A stretch of DNA of 64,000 nt from an uncultured Porticoccus sp. (GTDB taxonomy: Bacteria > Pseudomonadota > Gammaproteobacteria > Pseudomonadales > Porticoccaceae), in NCBI RefSeq assembly GCF_913061305.1, contig NZ_CAJXST010000006.1, positions 124,001 to 188,000 on the forward strand, in the 5' to 3' direction. The notes beneath the pieces were generated by a model. It searched no databases, was not told where the DNA came from, and saw nothing but the letters and a program-made list of their open reading frames with translations. A program made the translations under genes and the position numbers. Each line of letters begins with the position of its first letter. Position 1 is the first letter of the stretch. This document shows positions 1 to 8,228 of this stretch, piece by piece.

Positions 1-2
1 CC

Positions 3-620
3 GGCGACAGCCAGGGCGAGTTTGTAGAAACCGACTGGCAACAGTGGATCAGGGATCTCATCACCGCAGCAGACTATGCCGGGCAGCTCGGTTACCGAGC
101 TGTCACCCTGCTGGGTATCCGCCTCGGTGCGCTGCTGGCAGCCGCCGCCGCACCCGAGGTGAAAAACCTGCAACGGCTGGTCTTCTGGCAACCGGTCAGC
201 AACGGCAAGCTCGCTCTCAATCAGTTTCTGCGCATCAAAATTGCCGCTGCCATTGGCCGCGACGAGGACGGCGGCACCACTGCCCAGTTTGAAGAAGAAC
301 TCAACCGGGGGAACAGCATTCAGGTGGCGGGCTATGATGTTTCTCCCGCGCTTTTCAGGGGAGTCCAGGCTGCCCATTTCGATCAATACCTATCACCCAT
401 CACCGCACCGATCAGCTGGTTTACGGTACTGACCAGCGAAGAGCGCAGCACCCCCCGCGCCGATCTGAAAACCATCGAACAATGGCGCTCCGAGGGAAAA
501 CAGATCGAACATCTGACCAGTATAGGCCCCGCCTTCTGGCAGGCTCACGAGCGGACCCTGGCACCCAATCTGGTGAACAAGACCATCAGTCATCTGACCG
601 GGGTACCCCAACATGAATGA
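3..620 (+). CDS. Exosortase A system-associated hydrolase 2, 5' end outside window
   Basis: The reading frame is open from the first bases of the window, so the gene starts upstream; 205 residues are visible. It resembles the alpha/beta-hydrolase-fold family 'hydrolase 2, exosortase A system-associated'. The fragment begins at the conserved GDSxG turn that follows an early strand. The position of the usual nucleophile elbow reads GIRLG (visible residues 38-42), with arginine instead of serine; as far as I recall this is normal for the family, so ordinary serine-hydrolase chemistry is doubtful. The stop overlaps the start of the next hydrolase by 8 bases, implying co-translation. Its substrate is unknown; the two hydrolases regularly accompany XrtA loci. 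The family call is fairly sure, the function is not. Confidence 0.8.
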   Translation, partial: GDSQGEFVETDWQQWIRDLITAADYAGQLGYRAVTLLGIRLGALLAAAAAPEVKNLQRLVFWQPVSNGKLALNQFLRIKIAAAIGRDEDGGTTAQFEEELNRGNSIQVAGYDVSPALFRGVQAAHFDQYLSPITAPISWFTVLTSEERSTPRADLKTIEQWRSEGKQIEHLTSIGPAFWQAHERTLAPNLVNKTISHLTGVPQHE

Positions 621-1521
621 GCACGCGGTTGTTTTCCCCTGCGAAGAGGATGCATTGTTGGGCATCGTTCACTCACCGGACCAGGCGGGAACCACCGGCG
701 TGGTAATCATTGTGGCCGGCGGCCCTCAATACCGGGTAGGCGCCCACCGCCAGTTTGTTGTGCTGGGCAGGGAACTGGCTCGACAGGGTATTCCGGTATT
801 GCGCTTCGATCACCGGGGAACGGGTGACAGTGGCGGCTCTTTTCGCGGGTTCCTCGACATGGATGCCGATATTCGGAGTGCCATCGACACGCTTTTCAAA
901 CAGTGTGGCAACCTGAAGCGCGTGATGCTCTGGGGTGAGTGTGAGTCCGCCTCGGCCGCCGCTTTTTATGCCTACGGGGATCCCCGGGTGGCGGGCATCT
1001 TTATGGTCAATCCCTGGGTCAGAACAGAGGCAGGGCAAGCCAAAACCTACCTCAAACACTACTATTGGAACCGGCTAAGAGATCCCCGTTTATGGCAGAA
1101 AATCAGGGCCGGCCAGTTCTCCCTGATGCGCTCCCTGAAAGCCTGGCTACAACTGCTCAGGCATGTCGCCAAAAGCAACGGCGATTCGAAAAAAGCTTCA
1201 GACGCAGAAGAACTGACGTCGCTACCATTGCCCGAACGCTTAACCAGGAGTCTGCAACGATTTCCGGGAAAGACGTATATTCTGACCAGTGGTAACGACT
1301 ATATTGCTCAGGAATTCAAAGACTTCACGAACAGCTCGGTTGTCTGGAAAAGCTCCGGGCTACAGGAAAAAATCTTTTTTAATGAAATGGCCGATGCCGA
1401 CCATACCTTTTCCCGGACGGTCTGGCGTACAGAACTGTTCGAGCAAACCGCGCAATGGCTGAAGAACCATTTAACGGATCAGTCCGATCAAAAATCTGCG
1501 AACACCAACAACGACCACTGA
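613..1521 (+). CDS. Exosortase A system-associated hydrolase 1
   Basis: A 302-residue alpha/beta-hydrolase-fold protein without a signal peptide, so probably cytoplasmic. Visible landmarks are the GGPQYRVG oxyanion-loop region near residue 36, RFDHRGTGDS near 64-73, a GECES elbow with Cys110 where serine would normally be the nucleophile, and DADHTF with a likely catalytic His264. This fits the family 'hydrolase 1, exosortase A system-associated', which has a cysteine elbow. The ATG lies inside the end of the preceding hydrolase gene (8-base overlap), so the two are translationally coupled. The substrate is not known; an acyl or thioester intermediate of polysaccharide decoration is a guess from context. 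Confidence 0.82.
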   Translation: MNEHAVVFPCEEDALLGIVHSPDQAGTTGVVIIVAGGPQYRVGAHRQFVVLGRELARQGIPVLRFDHRGTGDSGGSFRGFLDMDADIRSAIDTLFKQCGNLKRVMLWGECESASAAAFYAYGDPRVAGIFMVNPWVRTEAGQAKTYLKHYYWNRLRDPRLWQKIRAGQFSLMRSLKAWLQLLRHVAKSNGDSKKASDAEELTSLPLPERLTRSLQRFPGKTYILTSGNDYIAQEFKDFTNSSVVWKSSGLQEKIFFNEMADADHTFSRTVWRTELFEQTAQWLKNHLTDQSDQKSANTNNDH

Positions 1522-1600
1522 TCGACCACTGAATAATGGTTGCTACTGCCATCCCGCCAAACCCGAATAAATGGACCGCAAACAAAATGGAGTTCACGCC

Positions 1601-3466
1601 ATGACCACCAGCCATCTGCCGCCGCTGCTCAACCACTATCTGGCGGGTTGGTCCTGCTCTGCAACAACAGCATTCAGCTCAGAAAATGCGCTGGGCAGAA
1701 TGGTGAAAGCCGCCAACAGCTCACTGCCCGATATTTCAGCCGAAAACGGCACATCGGCCTGTGCCAGCACCGATGTGCTCTATCAGACAGCTAACGGATC
1801 CAGTTTTGCCATGATTGGACAGCCGGAATGGACCGAGGAACACATAGCCAGCAAAGCCCGCGAGGAAGGCCATGGCGCAGCACTGGCAATGGCCCACGCT
1901 GAATACGGCAGCCGCTTTTTACAGGTATTAAGGGGCCCGTTCGCCTTCGCGGTTATCGATAACTCGACGGATACGGTGATGCTGGGTACCGACCGGATGG
2001 GCCGTCACCCACTTTATTACACCGAGATCGATCACGGACTGGTTTTCGGTTCGTCGGCATCCATTGCACTTGCCAATGCGAACCCGGCTGAGGAAGCCGA
2101 AAAAGCCAGGCTGCAAACCCAGGGCCTTTATGAATACGTCTATTTTCATATGGTACCCAGCCCACATTCGATATTTGAGGGACTGAAAAAATTACCCGCC
2201 GGCCACCTGTTGCTTTACTCGGAAAACCAGTGCGTCGTCAGCAACTACTTCCGGCCCGTGTTCAAGGAACAATCGCCGGATGGATTTACCAGCCTCGGAG
2301 CGGAGCTCAAGACACAGTTAAAAGATGCCGTTGAACGCTGCATCAAGCCCGGCGTGAAAGTGGGGGCATTTCTCAGCGGCGGGCTGGACAGCTCTTCCGT
2401 GGCCGGCATGTTGTCTGAAATCAGCCCGAACAATGCCCAGGCATTCTCGATCGGCTTTTCAGCCAAGGGTTACGATGAGATGGCCTACGCGCGCCTCACC
2501 GCAAAACACTTCGGCATCCAGCTCCACGAGTACTATGTCACGCCAGAGGATGTGGTGAAGGCCCTGCCAATGGTCGCCGCCAGTTATGACGAACCGTTCG
2601 GCAACTCCTCTGCCCTGCCCGCCTATTTCTGCGCCAAACTGGCCGCCGAAAACGGTATCCAGTGCCTGCTTGCCGGCGACGGCGGTGACGAACTGTTTGG
2701 CGGTAACGAGCGCTATATCAAGCAGCGGGTATTTGAAAACTACCAGAAGTTTCCCGCAGGCCTGCGACGCGCCTTCATTGAACCGCTCATCAATGCCCTC
2801 CCCAATGCCATACCACTGGCCGGCAAGGCAAAAAGCTATCTCCAGCAGGCCAATGTTCCGCTTCCCGATCGCCTGCAAAGTTATAACTTCCTGCACCGCC
2901 ATGCCGCGAATGAAATTTTCGACGATGAATTTCTGGCGACAGTCAACACCCAGGCGCCGCTCCAGTTGCTTAGAGAAACATACCATCGGGCGACTGACGC
3001 CAGTACGCTCAATAAAATGCTGTATCTGGACTGGCAATATACCCTGGCGGATAACGACCTCAGAAAGGTCAGCCACATGTGTGAACTGGCTGGCGTGGAT
3101 GTCGCTTATCCCATGCTGGATGACGGTCTGATTGACCTGTCATGTCGGGTACCTAGTGACTGGAAGATCAAAGGCAACGACCTGCGCCATTTTTACAAAG
3201 CCGCACTGAAGGGCTGGCTGCACGACGACACCATCAACAAGAAAAAACAGGGTTTCGGCTTGCCGTTTGGGGTATGGATGGAAACCCATAAACCGCTTCA
3301 GGAAATGGCCTATGACCATCTACTGAACCTGAAAAAACGCCAGTTTTTCAAACCCGCGTTTATTGACCAGACCATAGACCTGCACAGAAATCAGCATGCT
3401 GCCTATTACGGGGAACTGATCTGGATTCTGATGGTGCTGGAAATGTGGTTGGCCCAGCATCAATAA
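1601..3466 (+). CDS. Asparagine-synthetase-like protein lacking the glutaminase cysteine
   Basis: A 621-residue class-II amidotransferase/asparagine synthetase relative. The start at 1601 is preferred over 1571 because GGAG at 1589-1592 sits 8 bases upstream. The C-terminal synthetase half is intact: the ATP-pyrophosphatase loop SGGLDSS lies near residues 259-265, with a downstream LLAGDGGDELFGG segment. The N-terminal half keeps the glutaminase-like fold features (FAFAVID, TDRMGRHPLYY) but does not start with Met-Cys, so the nucleophile that releases ammonia from glutamine is missing. It may use free ammonia or another amine, or catalyse amide or lactam formation as lasso-peptide cyclases and beta-lactam synthetases do. 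A canonical amidotransferase with Cys2 is encoded at 28191-30089. Substrate unknown; a role in polysaccharide or peptide amidation is inferred from context. Confidence 0.75.
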   Translation: MTTSHLPPLLNHYLAGWSCSATTAFSSENALGRMVKAANSSLPDISAENGTSACASTDVLYQTANGSSFAMIGQPEWTEEHIASKAREEGHGAALAMAHAEYGSRFLQVLRGPFAFAVIDNSTDTVMLGTDRMGRHPLYYTEIDHGLVFGSSASIALANANPAEEAEKARLQTQGLYEYVYFHMVPSPHSIFEGLKKLPAGHLLLYSENQCVVSNYFRPVFKEQSPDGFTSLGAELKTQLKDAVERCIKPGVKVGAFLSGGLDSSSVAGMLSEISPNNAQAFSIGFSAKGYDEMAYARLTAKHFGIQLHEYYVTPEDVVKALPMVAASYDEPFGNSSALPAYFCAKLAAENGIQCLLAGDGGDELFGGNERYIKQRVFENYQKFPAGLRRAFIEPLINALPNAIPLAGKAKSYLQQANVPLPDRLQSYNFLHRHAANEIFDDEFLATVNTQAPLQLLRETYHRATDASTLNKMLYLDWQYTLADNDLRKVSHMCELAGVDVAYPMLDDGLIDLSCRVPSDWKIKGNDLRHFYKAALKGWLHDDTINKKKQGFGLPFGVWMETHKPLQEMAYDHLLNLKKRQFFKPAFIDQTIDLHRNQHAAYYGELIWILMVLEMWLAQHQ

Positions 3467-3530
3467 AAGGCATCAATAAAAAATACCCATAAAACACCAA
3501 CCGCCACCAGACACCCAATAGAAAATAGTG

Positions 3531-4721
3531 TCAGTTCTTTTTGGAAAACATCGACTTAAAATAAGCAACCCACGACCTGACATAAAGCATTCTGTCGCCG
3601 GGGTACCATAGATCTGACTTGATTCTAAAATCCAGAAATCGGCAAAAAAACCCGGCTACAGAGCGCCATTTTTGCCATATAGCAGGTTGCCTTGAACGCA
3701 GGCGGGAAAGCAAATAGCCAATTTCACCCGGCACCGTATGACGACAAACCACTTTCCTGTTGGGAGGACCAAGGTTTTTTACAGCGTGGCCGAAGAAAGC
3801 ATCTGTCTGTAACCTGGGATAGTTTTTGCCGGAATAGAGATCAAGGTGGAGGTATCCCCAAAAACGCGCATTGATTTCAATAAACCAGAATCGATCCGTT
3901 TCAGGTTCCCATTTGTACTCCATCATGGCGACACCCTGCCAACCCAGTATCTCCATTTTTTTTCTCGCGTCTGCCAGGATAGCCTCGTGCCAAAAACTCT
4001 CCCGCAATGACATCATGCCGCCTGTCCATGGCTGCATATGGACACCAAGCACCATACTCTCAGCCATAAACTCACCCTGATGACGCCACAAACTCACCCC
4101 AACTTTTTTTCCCGGCACATATTCCTGCCAGAGAAGCGAGTGATAGTCGGGCAATAGTTGCCGGATATGATGATGCAACGCATGGATATCTTTACAGAAA
4201 ATAACTTTCGACCCGGTATTTGATTTTGCTTTTTCTGCATCGGCTTTGACAAAAAAAGGCCCTGTACCCATTGAGTCATCAATAGCGAGCTGACCGAGCT
4301 CCGCTTCACTACTGACAGCCCCGCCGACGGGAATATGCCAATCCAGCTCGGGGAGTCGGGCTTTAAGCCGGGCCTGGGTTGCCACCTTACTCAAACAAGT
4401 CGATACAACCTCGACATCAACCGCGTCGGGCAAAAGTGGCGAAAACTCACCATAAGCGGCGTTAATTGCCTGCAGGAAACCCTCGCTGGGCACAATCATC
4501 TGAATATCATTGCATTCAATGTAAGACCTAAGCCAGGGTACAAATTCACTATCGGTATAGGAAGGATGGCATTCGTAAGAAGACGTAAACGTTGAATAAA
4601 ACCCCAGCGCATCCGGGGTGGGGGCAATAGCAAAAATCCGATAGCCGGCCTCCCCCAGGGAACGAATAACAGCAATCATTCCTAGGGCATTCGCTTCAGC
4701 AACAAGTACGTTTTTATTCAT
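3531..4721 (-). CDS. ATP-grasp protein, carbamoyl-phosphate-synthase-like
   Basis: A 396-residue protein of the ATP-grasp superfamily, ATP-dependent carboxylate-amine ligases. The N-terminus (NVLVAEANALGMIAVIRSLG) is a pre-ATP-grasp Rossmann-like domain. The middle has a lysine-containing FFVKADAEKAKS segment for nucleotide binding, and MMEYKWEPETDRFWFIEINARFWG provides the metal-binding Glu and Asn. The same architecture occurs in the N-terminal part of the fusion at 14648-16378, including the ALGxxAVIRSLG start and the EINxRFWG motif. The ATG at 4721 has no strong ribosome site, and a TTG lies directly upstream. It is the last gene of a five-gene minus-strand operon. The ligated substrate is unknown; attachment of an amino acid or amine to a sugar acid is inferred only. 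Confidence 0.75.
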   Translation of the reverse strand: MNKNVLVAEANALGMIAVIRSLGEAGYRIFAIAPTPDALGFYSTFTSSYECHPSYTDSEFVPWLRSYIECNDIQMIVPSEGFLQAINAAYGEFSPLLPDAVDVEVVSTCLSKVATQARLKARLPELDWHIPVGGAVSSEAELGQLAIDDSMGTGPFFVKADAEKAKSNTGSKVIFCKDIHALHHHIRQLLPDYHSLLWQEYVPGKKVGVSLWRHQGEFMAESMVLGVHMQPWTGGMMSLRESFWHEAILADARKKMEILGWQGVAMMEYKWEPETDRFWFIEINARFWGYLHLDLYSGKNYPRLQTDAFFGHAVKNLGPPNRKVVCRHTVPGEIGYLLSRLRSRQPAIWQKWRSVAGFFCRFLDFRIKSDLWYPGDRMLYVRSWVAYFKSMFSKKN

Positions 4722-4793
4722 CAAAGTTATTCATCAAAAACATTCAGTCGAGGTTAGCGAGCCGGACCCACTGTATCCCGACAACCCGACAAA

Positions 4794-5969
4794 TCATATA
4801 TCCCCATGGCTCGGGCTTCGCAAGGTAACACGCCACGAGACCCATTCTGGTGGTTTTATTTTTCGATGGAGTTTTCTTAAAAGACCATTCAATAAGTATC
4901 GATCTACAGCGGCCAGTGTATGACTAATTTGGTACCGGCGATAATAGCGATTGAGTGTCTTATAAACTTCATTATTGTCTACTTGTCTCGCCAAAATCAT
5001 TAAATCTTTGACGGCATCAGCCGCGCCTTCAGATGTTGGCCGCATAATTTTTAGTGAATCGATATCATCTAATTTTGCCAGTGATAGAATTTCTCCTTCA
5101 AGCAAATAAATTGCAGTCATACTTCTGATACATTTTGAGCATTTGCCACAGTTTTCATGAATACTGGCCCAGCAGACCTGAAGGTTGTTTGCTATTCTTT
5201 CATCGGACAATATTTCTTTTGTTTTTTCAGTCCGTCGATGGCTTGCACCATGGTGAATTACCAGAGTTGACTCGGTACTCCACATAGGATCACTTAAAGG
5301 GTGAGAACCCCAAGGAAATAGAGCGTCATAAGTAAACGAAGAGGGTACAAATAACTTTTTCATACCTATTGCGCCACCCATTGAACATAGCAACAAACCG
5401 TGTCCAAAATGCCAAGATATCTTTCTTTTTATCATCCACTCCCTAACATTGGTCTCTATCGGAACGAGAGTTTTTCCCAGTGACGCTGCAAACGCTGTTT
5501 GTTGCAAAACACGACTATCCCAAGACACCTGATCACGACCCTGATCAAAGCTTCGACACATGAGTAAATGCGTTATTTCATCTTTATGACAGAGGAGTGT
5601 GTGAGAGCTATCAACTCCAGCCGAGAAAAAACTGCCAACTTTTGTGTTGTTATTAACGTTATCGGAAGTCTCTGCACGAATATCAATGATATTGAGATCT
5701 GTATTCCAGGAAGCGTAGATCGACTGTAACTCTTTCAACTGCTCATGAAGCTGAAAAGACAAAGGGACACTACTCTGAATCTCGATTGGCTCGTTTCTGG
5801 CCATCGCCTCTAAAAGTGCGATGCCCACAAAATATTCAACCGACAAAACCAATTCGAATTGTTCTGGAACGCTTAAATAAATTCTATCTTCATCAATTAA
5901 TGCGGATAGCACATTAAAGCCGTCAACCGTTTCGAGCTTAACATCTGATATACAGACACAGCCTTTCAT
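4794..5969 (-). CDS. QueC-like PP-loop protein with C-terminal cysteine cluster (paralogue A)
   Basis: A 391-residue protein that I do not recognise as a named family. It carries a PP-loop of N-type ATP pyrophosphatases, SAGVDSSHTLL (residues 116-126), and a cysteine group CWASIHENCGKCSKC (Cys266, 274, 277, 280) that could bind zinc or an Fe-S cluster. PP-loop plus Cys cluster recalls QueC, which adenylates a carboxylate and makes an amide/nitrile, but the protein is much longer and its N-terminal 110 residues are of unknown fold. Other conserved features shared with its neighbour are FPWGSHPLSDPMWSTEST and KTLVPIETN. A good ribosome site (GGAG, 7-base spacer) precedes the ATG. It lies 15 bases behind the start-proximal paralogue, evidently a tandem duplication. 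Confidence 0.7.
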   Translation of the reverse strand: MKGCVCISDVKLETVDGFNVLSALIDEDRIYLSVPEQFELVLSVEYFVGIALLEAMARNEPIEIQSSVPLSFQLHEQLKELQSIYASWNTDLNIIDIRAETSDNVNNNTKVGSFFSAGVDSSHTLLCHKDEITHLLMCRSFDQGRDQVSWDSRVLQQTAFAASLGKTLVPIETNVREWMIKRKISWHFGHGLLLCSMGGAIGMKKLFVPSSFTYDALFPWGSHPLSDPMWSTESTLVIHHGASHRRTEKTKEILSDERIANNLQVCWASIHENCGKCSKCIRSMTAIYLLEGEILSLAKLDDIDSLKIMRPTSEGAADAVKDLMILARQVDNNEVYKTLNRYYRRYQISHTLAAVDRYLLNGLLRKLHRKIKPPEWVSWRVTLRSPSHGDI

Positions 5970-5984
5970 TTTAATTCTCCATTG

Positions 5985-7151
5985 TCAGTCACTGTTTTTA
6001 TTCTGCATTGTGACGCGCCAGTTAATCCAATCGGGGTTTTTAACCCTTCGGTACAGTCTGCGAAAGAGACTACCCATCAAATACTTGTCTACCAATACAA
6101 AAGTCTGGCTCAATTTGAATTGTCGATGATACCGATACAAAATTTTGTATATCTTTATATTATTACTTTGCCTGGCTAGAAGCATGGCATCCTCTAAAAA
6201 GGTCGCACCACTCTCGTCATGGGCTTTCAGCATTTTTAGCGTACTGAAATCCGTAAAAGGCGGTAGGGAATTAATGGGGATACCCAGAAGATACACGGCG
6301 ACCATGGTTCTTACACATTTAGGACATTTGCCACAGTTTCTGTCTGTGCTAGCCCAACAGACCTGAAGGTTGTCTGCGAAAACTGGATTTTGCAATATGA
6401 AGGCCATTTTTTCACCCCGCCTTGCCCCTGCATCTGCATGAATAATTTCTGTGGATTCTGTGCTCCACATAGGATCACTCAGTGGATGGGAGCCCCAAGG
6501 GAAAAGCTCATCATAGGTATGGGAAGCCGGTATATAAATGCGGCGCATACCTAATGCTCCGCCAGCGGAAGATAGCAGTAGCCCGTGGAAAAAATGTGAA
6601 GATATTTTGCGGCCTATCGCCCAGTCCTTGGCGTTTGTCTCTACCGGAACAAGGGTTTTACCAATCGACTCGGCGAACTTTGTCTGTTTTTCTACTCGCT
6701 TATCCCAGGAGGCCTGATCATTTCCCGAATCGAATGCCCTGAACAATATCAAATGGGTTATATCCTCCAGATGTGTCAGCAGTGTATGAGTACTGTCTAC
6801 ACCCGCAGAAAAAAAGGACCCAGTTTTCTGGTAATAATGTTGATCTGAAATTGTATCGGCCTGTATTTCTACAATAGAAAGACTGCTATTCCAACAGCGA
6901 TAAATAGCCTGAATCTCGTTCAATGCACCGTGTAATTTTTTAGAAACAGGCACGCCCTCAACGGAAAGAATCCTGTTGCTGATCATGGCCTCAAGCAGGG
7001 CAACACCAACAAAACACTCGGCTGACAGTGATAGCTCAAAATTAGCTGCAACCCGAAAATAAACGTAGTCACCATCCACGTTCGCACTCAGCTCATTAAA
7101 CCCGCCTTTAGTAACGAGTTTAATATCTGATATGATCAATTTTTCAGTCAT
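5985..7151 (-). CDS. QueC-like PP-loop protein with C-terminal cysteine cluster (paralogue B)
   Basis: A 388-residue paralogue of the next gene in the operon, alignable end to end by eye. The PP-loop SAGVDSTHTLL lies at 115-125; the cysteine cluster CWASTDRNCGKCPKC has Cys265, 273, 276 and 279. The FPWGSHPLSDPMWSTEST block is identical in both copies, suggesting it lines the active site. The C-terminal ~100 residues are rich in basic and aromatic residues in both. Both copies keep all putative catalytic residues, so neither looks like a decayed duplicate; they may act on different substrates or as a heterodimer. No signal peptide or membrane span, so cytoplasmic. Function unknown; adenylation of a carboxylate is inferred from the PP-loop. 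Confidence 0.7.
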   Translation of the reverse strand: MTEKLIISDIKLVTKGGFNELSANVDGDYVYFRVAANFELSLSAECFVGVALLEAMISNRILSVEGVPVSKKLHGALNEIQAIYRCWNSSLSIVEIQADTISDQHYYQKTGSFFSAGVDSTHTLLTHLEDITHLILFRAFDSGNDQASWDKRVEKQTKFAESIGKTLVPVETNAKDWAIGRKISSHFFHGLLLSSAGGALGMRRIYIPASHTYDELFPWGSHPLSDPMWSTESTEIIHADAGARRGEKMAFILQNPVFADNLQVCWASTDRNCGKCPKCVRTMVAVYLLGIPINSLPPFTDFSTLKMLKAHDESGATFLEDAMLLARQSNNIKIYKILYRYHRQFKLSQTFVLVDKYLMGSLFRRLYRRVKNPDWINWRVTMQNKNSD

Positions 7152-7167
7152 ACAATGTCTGCCAATA

Positions 7168-8217
7168 TTATTGGTTTAACGCGTTGCGTGAGGGCATCCT
7201 TGTATAGGCAAACCCGCTGTAATCGGGATAAATATTCAACTCAAGAATAACCGGCCCTGCCACAGAAAAGGCAATATCAACGCCTGCGAATCTGATTTCG
7301 GGGAAAACATGCAGTGAGTTTTTTGCCAGCTCAACCGCCTCCGTGAACATAGGCATCCGGGTTCCAGCCAGCCTGGTTAAACTGTCCGGGTGCTCCTGGT
7401 AAAATACCCACGGTTTATATTTCGTGAAGCCCGCTTTAGCGATTCCGGTGGACACATCAATGGGAAACACGATAGCACCCGAGGTGGCATTATCAACAAT
7501 AGCCCCCGTGCGACCCGCCCTTAAGAAAGCCAGCAGACAATCGACAGTCCCGTCGCGTTTTTTGAGCACGCCTATCCGGAGTGTATTAACGCTGGATTGA
7601 TTGATTGCCGCATAATCCGGGTGTTGCTCAAGGTATTTCTCGATCAGCACACCGCCCTCTTCTGTTTTATCGATACTTGAAACAAAACTGTCTGTCTCCA
7701 GCCAGGTTCCGGTTTCAAGGTCTTTGACCTGTCCCGCTGAATGATATTCGATCGCCCGAAAACCCTGACCGCCCCAGGATTCAATGAGCTTGAAACAGAT
7801 TCTTGTTTTATCCTGCTGCTTTTCCAGCAGGGCCTTCAGGTCGGCTGCTGTCCTCAGCGACGAACCATCAGCGGCCAAACCGTCTACAGGGTCATAATGA
7901 CCGAGCAACTCCGGGGTCGGCTGCCCATAGGCCGTCAGTACCGCTTTTTCTATCACCTTGTTTTGTGAACTCTTGTGGTAAAGGCGGTTATTGAGACGGT
8001 AAACCTGCCTTTTATAACCAGCCGTGCTCAGATAGCCCAGCACATCGCGGAGAGGGAAGTCCTGCCTGTACATTTGCGCCAACAGGTAAAAGCCCGGACC
8101 TAGGCGGGAACGGATAAACAACAGCAGCATTTCCGTCAGCTGGCGCACAATACTTTTATTGCCCGGTTGCGCTGATAGCGTCCGAATAGTACTGAGGTAC
8201 TTTTTTACTTTTTCCAT
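7168..8217 (-). CDS. Sugar-transfer-associated ATP-grasp protein
   Basis: A 349-residue protein matching the ATP-grasp group found in capsule and exopolysaccharide loci ('sugar-transfer associated ATP-grasp'). Visible features: FKLIESWGGQGFRAIEY, a lysine plus glycine-rich nucleotide loop; VNTLRIGVLKKRDG; the GAIVDNATSGAIVFPID block; and a C-terminal PVILELNIYPDYSG that supplies the acidic metal ligands and the Asn. The N-terminal ~110 residues are helical and basic. Family function is not established; it is thought to ligate an amino or carboxyl compound during surface glycan decoration. It sits between the deacetylase and the PP-loop pair with gaps of 11 and 16 bases, so all belong to one transcript. 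Confidence 0.75.
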   Translation of the reverse strand: MEKVKKYLSTIRTLSAQPGNKSIVRQLTEMLLLFIRSRLGPGFYLLAQMYRQDFPLRDVLGYLSTAGYKRQVYRLNNRLYHKSSQNKVIEKAVLTAYGQPTPELLGHYDPVDGLAADGSSLRTAADLKALLEKQQDKTRICFKLIESWGGQGFRAIEYHSAGQVKDLETGTWLETDSFVSSIDKTEEGGVLIEKYLEQHPDYAAINQSSVNTLRIGVLKKRDGTVDCLLAFLRAGRTGAIVDNATSGAIVFPIDVSTGIAKAGFTKYKPWVFYQEHPDSLTRLAGTRMPMFTEAVELAKNSLHVFPEIRFAGVDIAFSVAGPVILELNIYPDYSGFAYTRMPSRNALNQ

Positions 8218-8228
8218 TGTTCTTCAAA

